A DNA stretch of 64,000 nt, from positions 320,001 through 384,000 of the forward strand of contig JAFEMH010001299.1 in assembly GCA_022495995.1 (NCBI GenBank), in the 5' to 3' direction. The notes below the pieces were generated by a model. The model worked only from the letters and a program-made list of their open reading frames with translations. It ran no database searches and was not told where the DNA came from. Made by a program: the position numbers and the translations under genes. Of the stretch, positions 30,728-39,711 are shown in pieces. Origin of the DNA: Adenophora triphylla var. japonica. Taxonomy: Eukaryota; Streptophyta; Magnoliopsida; Asterales; Campanulaceae. Position 1 is the first letter of the stretch; each line of letters opens with the position of its first letter.

Positions 30728-31300
30728 TTGGAAAATAAACTACTCTCTTCCTTTCTCTCTCTAACTCTCCCTCTTCTTCTTTCATCTCCCCCACCCACCA
30801 CCCACTTCCCCTTCTATCCGAGCCACCACAACCCCAACCTCCATTACCGCCCTCGTCCTCCTCCGCCTCCTCCTCCTCCTCACCGCTTCACACACCCTCT
30901 CTTTCTTTCTTCTTCATCTTCTAAGCTAAACCGCCCCACCCCAACTACCCATCCCCACCGCGCCACCACGACTAACGACAACACGGATGCCGACGTCCTC
31001 TTCAAACTCTAATTTTTCTCCCCCTCTCTATGTCTCTCTCTTCCTCAGCTTCTCAAGAAATACGCCCAATCACCATGGCCCCAGAAATTATTTCTGCAAA
31101 ATAACCAATTATAGCAGAAAAATAAATGGAATTCAGATACGAATTGCGGAAGAACTACATCCTACCTCGACTGGGATTTTGCTACTAATTCTTTAAGCTT
31201 CAAAGATCTTGAGTCTGTTATCCATGCTAATGAAGATACCCGTGTCCCGATGGCTTCTTGTGAGCCACCTGATAAACAGAAGCAAAACAGAGAGTTAGCA
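30728..31300 (+). pseudogene. Fragment of a gene 5' end, transit-peptide-like, unrecognised
   Basis: 94 open codons (30,728-31,012) start with TTG where an ATG would be expected. They are rich in S/P/R/T (LLSSFLSLTLPLLLSS, then a proline run), like a plastid transit peptide, and end DADVLFKL. An AG acceptor at about 31,049 leads to LLKKYAQSPWPQKLFL. Further on another frame reads SLSFKDLESVIHANEDTR up to CEPP near 31,268. No frame joins them and no start codon remains. I do not know the parent gene. It could be a decayed gene or a fragment carried by a transposon. Confidence 0.35.
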
Positions 31301-31309
31301 AAAAAAAAA

Positions 31310-31363
31310 TTGTGTGTGTGTGTTCGTGGGTGTGTGTGGGTGTGTGTGTATGTGGGTGTGTGA
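31310..31363 (+). repeat. (GT)n/(GGGTGT)n microsatellite
   Basis: 54 bases of GTGTGTG and GTGGGTGT repeats just downstream of the gene fragment. Confidence 0.85.
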
Positions 31364-31673
31364 AGGACCTGGGAATTTGCCAGAAGAAGAAGAGGAAGTA
31401 TATAATATTTGAATTCAAAAATTACTTAATATTTCTGTCCACCTTCCTGTTGCCCAATAACAATTTGAGTAGTGATGGATTGATTAAGGAGAAGATGACA
31501 AATGTGCTACATGCAAAGTGGACAGATTGTTGGAAATTTTTATTTATTTTTTCCGTTACATAATTTTTGCATTTTCGGAAATGCCCTTTCTGATGAGCTG
31601 GCAAATATTGTTACAAAAATGCCCTTGTATGTGGAGATATTTGCAACTATCTTCCTTTAATATACTCTATAGA

Positions 31674-32060
31674 CTAGCAGTACCCCCGTGCGATGCACGA
31701 CGATATAAGATTTTTTTTTAATTTACAAAAAAAAGAAATTGGTTGTGATGAAATTATAAGTATAAGTGAAGAAGTAAAACAACAACTTTTTAAATTTACA
31801 CATTAACAATTTTAATTATAATGATCAAAATATAACGATAAGTGATAATGAAAAATGAAATATTTTTTGAAATACATTGCAATTTAATTACACACGACTC
31901 AAATAAAAGTCTCTTATTATACATTCTCAACTACTTTCTTATATACAACATCCGATAACATTTGTAGACCAAAAGATCAATCAAATATGAACCAAAATTA
32001 ATCATTTATTTGAGACAGATGTAGTAATAATATTATTTCTTACTTAAACATACCGTTTCT
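31674..32060 (-). mobile_element. Third Helitron-like 3' end and body
   Basis: On the minus strand a CGTGCATCGCACG hairpin (31,687-31,699) is followed by CTAG/T at 31,674. The DNA at 31,970-32,035 matches the body of the 27.7-kb element. The other end is not identified, and the element may extend past 33 kb and include the next fragment. Confidence 0.45.
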
Positions 32061-32480
32061 ACTTAAAAAATACGATATTTACCTTTAAGTGAAATAAATA
32101 AAGAAAAGAATATTGTAATAAGAGGCACACATTTTTATTTTGGGAGTCTCGTTGATAAATTTTATTATTCAAAATGAAATTTTTATAATTATTTTTATTC
32201 AATTGTCTCTTTTAGTCAAATGTTAAATATTTTCACTAAGTAGAAAAAAGATAAAATATTTAAATAATTATTAAATATAATTACTAAAATTAGTATATTT
32301 ATCAAAAAAAATATTTCAAATGCAAATTAAATTTTCTTTTGCTTATTCATTTTTTTAGACGATTAAATAGGGTGAGTGTTCAAATAAGTTGTTAAATCAC
32401 TTCATTTAATTTAATACTCTTATATTTTAATTTTTAATTTCAAAACTCTCTCTGCCTCCCTTATTTCTCTTTCCTTCAAA
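32061..32480. other. No gene recognised
   Basis: AT-rich, possibly the interior of the Helitron-like element. Confidence 0.4.
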
Positions 32481-32567
32481 CATTGCTTCTCTCTATCTCT
32501 CTTTCTCTCTCTCTATACATATATCTACATCTCTACCCAATCTCTCGGTTTCTTTCTCTACCCATCA

Positions 32568-32780
32568 ATGGCGCCGCCCTACCACCGTCACACCTTAAAA
32601 AACGTCAGCACCACTCGTTACCGAAAGAGATTCCAATCCTCAAAAACTCTCAAGAAAATCAAGACTCCCAATCTCAATCTGACGACCAAACCCAAACCCA
32701 CTACCGCCGCCCATCGCCTCCATTTATCCCTCCTTCTCCAAACTACTCCCGACCGGCTTCCTCAATCCTCATTCCGGTAA
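32568..32780 (+). pseudogene. Basic ORF with CT-rich leader, possible captured gene 5' end
   Basis: A CT-rich leader with CTATACATATATC (about 32,460-32,560) precedes an ATG in good context (ATCAATGGCG) and 70 codons of basic, T/P/K-rich protein. A second, longer frame overlaps (32,483-32,845). A GTAAG-type donor is present near 32,778. Downstream (32,950-33,230) no matching exon is recognisable and the DNA becomes GT-rich. Nothing identifies the product. Confidence 0.2.
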
Positions 32781-33569
32781 GATCCAAATCCAACCCTCTC
32801 CTCCTTCCAAAGTCAAAATCCCTAGCCAAATTTCATCTTTTCTAACACTCTCCTTCGCCAATTTAATCCTTTCTTCAAATCAACAATCTTCTCCAATCCT
32901 CTCCATGACCACTTTCTATAAACCTAAACCACCCTTTGAATACTTCATTATAGGGTAAAGCAAGGTTCAGATCTGTAAGTGATCAGGTAAGAAGATAACT
33001 CCGCCATGGCTGCAACCTCGGTTGCAATATCAAAGATCTACATCCGGAGATTGCCAAGCCAAGAAACGAATAACCCTGATTACCTGAGTCTACTCATCAA
33101 ACAGAGAGAGTAATAAACTTCGTGTGTGAAAGTGTGTGCTTCTGCGTGTTTTGGTGTGTAACTATGTGCTTGTGTGTGTGTTTATGTTTCCTTCAGTTTC
33201 TGTGTGTCTGTGTGTTTGTGTGTGTTTTTTAAATATTGAGAAAGTATGAGGAGAGAAGAAAGAAGGAATAGGCTGACTCTTTTAAATGAGTAGAGGACAA
33301 CATGTGAAAATGTGCACCTTTGCCTAATCCAATCAAAACACATGCAAATTTTTAAAAAATGATCTAGTCAACAATCTAAAATGTATTCAGCAAGCTAATC
33401 TAATGTAGAGCTTCTCTTGCAAGTTAAAGCAATAAAATAGAAAATTCATCCATGGAAATCGATAAATATTTGTCTTATTCAGAGCAATGGGAAATGTGCA
33501 CCTTTGCTTAATCCAATCAAAACGCATGCAAATTTTAAAAAAATGATCTAGTCAACAATCTAAAATGTA

Positions 33570-33868
33570 CTCCCTCCGTCCCAGAAAACGCTTCGTCTTT
33601 TACCCAAAATGGCGTCCCGTTTGAAGCTTCACCTTCCCTAAAATGGAAAAGTTTTATTAATATTCTATTATACCCACTCACTATTTCCTCCACTCATTCT
33701 CTCTCCTAATTCACTATAACACTCACAACACTTTTTAAATTTACTATTTTCTCCGCTAATTCTCTCTCCTATTTTCAAATTACACTCACAACATTTTTTC
33801 TTTCCACCTATTTTCTTAATTTGCGTGCCGAGCTAAAAATGGTGAACCATTTCCTGGGACAGAGGGAA
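33570..33868. mobile_element. Stowaway MITE with empty site in the neighbouring repeat
   Basis: CTCCCTCCGTCCCAGAAAAC to CCTGGGACAGAGGGAA, TA duplicated. The copy-1 unit shows the empty site. Same family as 34,054 and 56,737. Confidence 0.9.
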
Positions 33869-34053
33869 TATTCAGCAAGCTAATCTAATGTAGAGCTTCT
33901 CTTGCAAGTTAAAGCAATAAAATAGAAATTTCATCCATGAAATCGATAAATATTTATTTTATTCAAAGCAATGAGAAATGTGCACCTTTGTCTAATCCAA
34001 TCAAAACGCATGCAAATTTTAAAAAAATGATCTAGTCAACAATCTAAAATATA

Positions 34054-34158
34054 CTCCCTCCGTCCCAGAAAATGCTTCACCTTTTACCCAAAATGGCGTC
34101 CCATTTGCCGCTTCACCTTTCCTAAAATGGAAAAGTTTTATTAATATTCTATTATACC
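34054..34158. mobile_element. Stowaway MITE, left part, cut by a Gypsy LTR
   Basis: Matches the first 105 bases of the MITE at 33,570 and ends abruptly at ATTATACC, where the Tat LTR starts. Confidence 0.85.
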
Positions 34159-34730
34159 TGTTTTGGTCAAATTTCAACAATTAGATTTGTATGATGGGAA
34201 AAGTGACTAAAGTGATATGAATCTAGGTACAATGACTATCAAGTTGAATAGAAATGGACACAAGACATTTGTTGACTAGGGAAAGCCCTTGAACAACTTG
34301 TTCGCAAGACAAACCCCGGGAGGATGTGGCTCCTGCCTTGACCGAAAGTTTACTAAGAATTTTCTTGAGATTACAATGCTAGGAGCGTATAAAAAGGGAG
34401 CTTAGGCTAGTGTAGTGCGTGTGTGAATTTACAGTGTATGTCCCCTTTTATACCTCAAGAATAAAACTAAATAACAATGAGGGCCTACAAACTCGGAATT
34501 GAGGTTTATCCTTGGAGATTTATCCGCACTCATCCGTTGGGAAAGAGATAGTCGTTGGCTTGCCAAGAAACGTGGTTGAACCGGGTTCGCACGTTCCCTA
34601 AAAAATAGGAAAAGCGTTATGCGTCCCAACCTGTAAAAATCAAGTTGTAAACAGAACAACCCAAGTTGTTAGTACCAAGTTGTTTAGGCGTAAGTTGCAA
34701 ACATGTTGACTGAAAATGTAGGGCCCAACA
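34159..34730 (-). repeat. Tat element 3' LTR
   Basis: 572 bases, on the minus strand TGTTGGGCCCTACA ... GACCAAAACA. It has a TATA box (GGTATAAAAGGGG, about 34,439-34,452) and, before it, the polypurine tract AAGTTTGGGGGCAAT (34,731-34,745). Confidence 0.75.
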
Positions 34731-35087
34731 ATTGCCCCCAAACTTTTTGAATTTAAAAAAGAAGAATAGAAAGAGACAAAAAGAATTCAAAAGGTTTGCC
34801 AAAATAAGAAAGGAACGACGGTTTAAAAAAGAGACGCGATGGGACGGTTTTCAAGTAGTTTCCCGAGGCAAAAAGGTGTATTTGTTTTAAAAGGTCTCAA
34901 CCACCTTCAACCTCCATAAATAAGAAGATTCCTGTTCCAACTCTCCTTTTCAAAAACGTAGCTTTCAAAAAGATTACGGGGAGAACCAGGGAAGACGGTT
35001 TGGAGAGGAGAATCAAGTAGAAATTGCCGGTGAGTTTCTTGTTTCCTTTTCAATTTCGTCTTGATTTCTTGTTTTTAAGTTGAAAAA

Positions 35088-36880
35088 ATGGGTCGGAAGA
35101 AGGTAGTTGCGTTTGAGAGCGACGAGGGTTTGCCCAAAGGTTTCAAAACCCAGAATTTGTTGAAGGAACCCGATAACGAGAAATGTCTAATGCCTAAGGT
35201 AAACTTAGAGGTTATCAAGAAGAACCACGCCATGCCTGATGAAACGGTGTACTTCACCCATCCCGACTTGACCTCCGAATGTTACTCTTCCACTTGGGTA
35301 TGCTTTCCGGAATATCCATTTGTCATAGGTTTACGATTCCCTTTTCCCCCCTTGATTACGAAGTTCTTTTCTTCTACTAAACTCAATTACGCCCAAATGA
35401 TGCCTCAAGGATGGAGGTACTTGCAAACCCTAGTTAGGTTAGGAGAGAGGGATGATTTGGTTGCCGGGTTAGAAGAGTTGACGTATACTGTTGATTTGAG
35501 AAGTTTTGGTCCAGGAAGGTTTGGTTTTAGGGTCAAAAGTGGTGAGCCTATTCTGATTTCCAACCATGACATTGCGGATAGAGGGTGGAAAAATAAATTC
35601 TTCTTTGCAAGGAGGGACACCTTGGGTCAGGAGGAAGGTGTTTTTTCAAAATGGAGGTTTGAAGGTAGTGAAAATAGCTTCTCTGTTTTACGGAATGCTT
35701 CTTAATACTACGGTAGCTAACTCTCAAAATTTCCCTTCGCAGGAATTCCTAAACCGTCGACTTGTTTCCGCACAAGAAGGGACTAAAGTGAACGTGAACC
35801 AGCCTTTCTCCAAATGGGTGTAGCCGATAGATCCTTCAAGGCCTTTCCCGTTGAAGTTTTTTGTTGAAGTGACTGGAGGTGAAACAGAGGTTGAAGTCGA
35901 AGAAGATCTACCCTCAACTCTACCCGAGATGTCCACAGGTTCTAAGTCCTTAAATATCTTTGTATTTTTTCACGAGCATTTTGATTGCCTTAACTCCCTG
36001 TCCTTGTTGTAGCTACGCGATCCAAGTCTACCGTAAGTGCCTCTGAGTTGATGGCTGCCGCTAAAGCAAAGAAAGTTGTCAAGAAAGACAACAAACCTCC
36101 AACTCCAATGTCCATGGCTTCTAGTTCAGATGTGAATGCTTCCAAGAAAAAGGAAGAAGTAAAGAAAAGAAAGCTGTCTGATACTGAGGTTTTGGATGGA
36201 GGAGAGCTGGGAATAGCAAGGAAGAAATTGAAGGATGCTATAGCCAACTTTGTTGACGAGGTAAAAAATGAGAAAGACTGAGATTTACCTAAGCTCTTTT
36301 AAGGAATGCTGATATTTCTTTTGCTTAGGTTGCGGATATTATGTGTCCCATTATGGACCGCCTTGACGCCGCGAAAATCAAGGCAACAGTACGCTCGAAG
36401 TGAAAAACTCAAGGAGCAAGCCGCAAAAGATGTTGAGGATTTCAAGAAGCAGCTACCAAAAATGCCGAGGAGATTGAGAAGTTGAAAAGATCTCCAAGCT
36501 GAAAAGGAGGAGTTGAAAGTCGTTAAAGCTGAAAAGGCGAAGGAGCATGAAGCCCATGAGAAGGAATTGGATGCTGCGAAGAAGGATTTTACGTTCAATG
36601 CCACCAAAGTGGTGTTTGAAGCTAGGATTGGACTCATGGAAGAATATAAGAACGGGCCGGCTTCTAATGGGATGTGGAAGCAGAAAGAAAGGTTTTGGAG
36701 GATTTCGTTGGTGAGCCAAGAGATGCAGAGGAAGTGAATTCTGCAGCCTTTGGAGGCTCTAGTCAAGACACCGATAAGACCTTGAGTGCCCTGGTGGTGG
36801 CTCGAATGGTCAAGAAGAAAATGCAACACCGGCGGCTGGCCAGAAGTTTGAAGAATGTTTTAAAACTTTTGGTATTTTGA
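35088..36880 (+). pseudogene. Antisense extra ORF of the Tat element (Transposase_28-like)
   Basis: It runs opposite to pol. The first frame (35,088-35,705, 205 codons, ATG in context AAAATGGG) has the look of the plant 'putative gypsy type transposon' domain (PF04195): PHPDLTSECYSS-like, VCFPEYPFVIGLRFPF, LNYAQMMPQGWRYLQ. After breaks, 35,745-35,935 continues (NRRLVSAQEGTK), 36,048-36,281 gives a K-rich segment with KKRKLSD, an NLS-like motif, and 36,513-36,830 a coiled-coil-like segment (KAEKAKEHEAHEKELDAAKK). A TATA-like CATAAATAAG at about 34,914 could be its own promoter. Role unknown. The present copy needs frameshifts or introns to join. Confidence 0.55.
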
Positions 36881-37342
36881 AAAAACAATTTTTTGCTTTA
36901 TTTGTGTACCTCTATTGGTACAACAAATGGGGGGAGTGTCCCTTTAAAACAATGTTTTTTGGTTTGTAATGGTTCATAAGAACCGAGACAATTTCTTTTT
37001 GGGGGTACTAGGTTGGTCTAGTACTCCAAGCTTTTTTAGGTTTTTAGGGACTTTGTTGGCTTAACCAACCGGTCCTTTAACTGAAAAAATCTTTTTGAAA
37101 AAACACTTAACGGTTTTTAGCAAAGTAAGTTATGTCCCTGAGGGACGCTTGTTTGTTCTTTGGATAACATGTAAATGTTATAAACCGAAGGTAACATGAA
37201 AATGTTACAACCAATAGTTCACAACTTGATGAAGTGTGAAAACGTGCGCCCAGGCGAAGGTGTCAAAACCTTAATTCGTAAGAAAAGATGTAAATCTTTT
37301 AACCAATAGTACCTTTGATCAGAGGTAAATCGTTTGAAGGGA

Positions 37343-37617
37343 TAGAGCAAGTATCAGCCCGTTCGGCGTGTCAACAAGCTCTATACCTCTCCAGCTAGAA
37401 TTCCAACATGTATCGGCCGCATCGGGCGTGTCAACATGTTGAAATTTTCTTCTTCAGTTCAAACATGTATCAACTGCACGGCGTGTCAACATGCTTGACC
37501 TTTGTCCTCCTCGTGCTCAAACATGTATCACCCGCATCGGCGTGTCAACATGTTTGTCCTGTTCCAGCCTTAGGTCTCAACAAGTATCACCCGTACCGGC
37601 GTGTCAACATGTTGAGC
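37343..37617. repeat. Five-unit hairpin repeat array, period about 57-60
   Basis: Each unit has a core GTATCACCCGCATCGGCGTG followed by TCAACA, bordered by short inverted repeats that differ between units yet still pair: TAGAGC/GCTCTA in unit 1, CAACATG/CATGTTG in unit 2, CAAACATG/CATGTTTG in unit 4, CTCAAC/GTTGAG in unit 5. Unit 3 pairs with one mismatch. Units start at about 37,343, 37,401, 37,457, 37,515 and 37,575. It lies between the antisense ORF and the integrase end. Confidence 0.75.
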
Positions 37618-37739
37618 CTACTCCGTTTGCTCAAGTTGCACCTCGCAAAACAAATTTATGTTAGGCCGGGCGTTAGCATAGCTAACGCCCTCCGACGCTC
37701 AAGTCGCAATGTTTTAATAAGAGTAGAAAAAAATTGAAA

Positions 37740-39090
37740 TGCGTAATTGAACTTGACATAAATTTAAACCGTACCTGAAGAGTCTAGGTATAAATAACTG
37801 GACTTAAGTGAAATAAAGTTTCAAGTGGATAGCGTTCCAACTTCTAGGGATTCCGTCTCCACTCGGGGTTGACAACCGCATGCACCTTCGCGCCTTCAAA
37901 GATCGATGAGATATGGGCCTTCCCACTGGGAGCCGCCTTACCCGCATTCAATTCTCTTGTATTTTGAAATACTTTTCTCAAAACTAAATCACCAACCCGG
38001 AACCTTCTAACTCGACATTCTTGTCAGAAGACCTAGAAATTCGCTGCTGATAAGCTGCCATCCTTATCTTGGCTAAATCCCTGATCTCATCAATTGTATC
38101 TAAATCTTGAGTTAGCAAGAGGTTATTTTCATCTTGAGTCAATAAGCCATACCTTGCCGTGGGGACTGTTGCTTCAACTGGAATCACAAAGCTCCGCCTC
38201 CGAATACTAAAGAATAGGGAGTCCTACCTGTGGCTCCTTTAGAAGTAGTCCTATCTGCCCATAGCACAAGTGGTAATTCTTCAACCCATTTTCCCTTCTT
38301 CTTGTCTAGACGCTTCTTCAAGTTGTTGATGATCAACTTGTTGCTCGATTCAGCTTGGCCGTTGGCTTGAGGGTGGACAGGTGTGGACATGATTAACTTG
38401 ATGCCCCAAATGAGCACAAAAATCCCTGGTCTTTTTACTTATGAACTGTGACCCGTTGTCACATACAATCTCTGATGGTACACCAAACCTGCTAATGATA
38501 TTTTTCTTTAAAAATGAAATTACCTCTTTATCCCTTACTTGCACATAAGCTTCTGCCTCGATCCATTTCGAGAAATAATCGGTTAGAGCCAACATGAATA
38601 CTTTGCCTCCTGGAGCTTTGGGCAACTTGCCTACAATATCCATGCCCCACTGCATGAAAGGCCAAGATGAGACTATAGGATGTAGAGGTTCGGCAGGTTG
38701 ATGCAAGATGTTGCTATGTCTTTGGCAAAGGCGTCACATTTCGCACATAGTTCATGGCATCTTGACGCATGGTCCGCCGCAATATCCCGTCCCGAGGGCC
38801 TTTGATGCAAGTGCCTTTCCTCCGTAATGGTTCCCACATATTCCTTCATGGATTTCCTTAAGTACCGCTCAACTTGCTCATTATCGACACATCTCAAGTA
38901 GTGCCACCGCAAAAGACTTCTTGAACAAAGCACATTATCTATTACAACGAAAGTTGAAGTTCGAATCTTAAATGACCTAACATTCTTAACATCGTGGGGG
39001 AATAGTTCCAAGTTGAAGGAACTCAATGACGGGTTGGGTCCAAGAAGGCTTAGCATCTTGTGTCCCAATAGGTGGAGTAACCACTTGAGC
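37740..39090 (-). pseudogene. Tat integrase, broken
   Basis: Minus strand: region after RNase H and zinc-binding-like CHELCAKCDAFAK (about 38,720-38,760), then integrase core ([49 protein letters not shown], 38,400-38,690), a frame change, then [20 protein letters not shown] (38,190-38,400) and a C-terminal tail to 37,990. D, D and E of the catalytic triad can be seen (GMDIVG, VCDNGSQF, QAESSN). Stops and shifts near 38,400 and 38,700 make it non-functional. Confidence 0.75.
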
Positions 39091-39250
39091 TTCTTCAACT
39101 TGGTCTATCACCGGGTACTTAACATAAATAATGGGGATATTAGTATGCAACATTGATTTGCAAGTTGAACCCAAGTTGGCCAAGGCGTCTCGCCTCTGTA
39201 TTTTCTTCTCTCGGGGACCTGTTCCAAAGAGAATGATAGAAATCTCGAAG

Positions 39251-39711
39251 CTAAAGCTTTAACATGTTGGAGGTACAGGTCATCTTGGAATGCTTCGCCA
39301 TATAACCGCCATTAAACCGGTTAGCTAGTAATTGAGAGTCAACAAATACATTTAAATGCGTAATATTCAAACTCAAAGCCGTAGTTAAACCCATGATCGT
39401 GGCTTCATACTCAGCTTCATTATTTGTTGCATTAAATTCACAAGATACAGCTTGAGGTATGATATCACCTTGAGGGGATTTTAGGACTATTCCCAAACCA
39501 ATTCCCTTGGAATTTGAGGCTCCATCTGTAAATAATGTCCAAAATCTAGGAATAGTTTTACCTTCAAGTTGTTGCACTTCCAGTTCTACCTCAGGCTGCA
39601 AACTTGGACTGAAGTCAGCTACAAAATCGGCTAGGGCCTGTGATTTGATGGCTGTTCTTGGCTCGTATGATATGTCATACGTGCTCAACTTGACTGACCA
39701 CTTGGCCAACC
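39251..39711 (-). pseudogene. Tat second RNase H (archaeal-like), split by a solo LTR
   Basis: Frame with WTLFTDGASNSKGIGLGIVL, NNEAEYEATIMGL and NVFVDSQLLANRFNG, the D-E-D residues of RNase H. Upstream on the minus strand AKWSVKLSTYDI joins, across the inserted LTR, to YPMRNVLRTPEMSG at 42,483 onward. Confidence 0.75.

Larger units (their letters stand above)
33307..34158. repeat. Three-copy tandem repeat of about 180 bp, two copies holding a MITE
   Basis: A unit with TGTGCACCTTTG, ATGATCTAGTCAACAATC and TTCTCTTGCAAGTTAAAGC occurs at 33,307-33,488, 33,490-33,973 and 33,974-34,158 (cut off by an LTR). Copy 1 has no MITE and reads AATGTATTCAGC. Copy 2 has a full MITE at that TA, and copy 3 has the same MITE's left part. 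The MITE therefore inserted after the first duplication and was then itself duplicated. Confidence 0.85.

Noticed and set aside
37343..37617. CRISPR-like array
   Set aside because: Repeats with spacers are present, but this is plant nuclear DNA inside a retroelement, and the spacers are related to each other.
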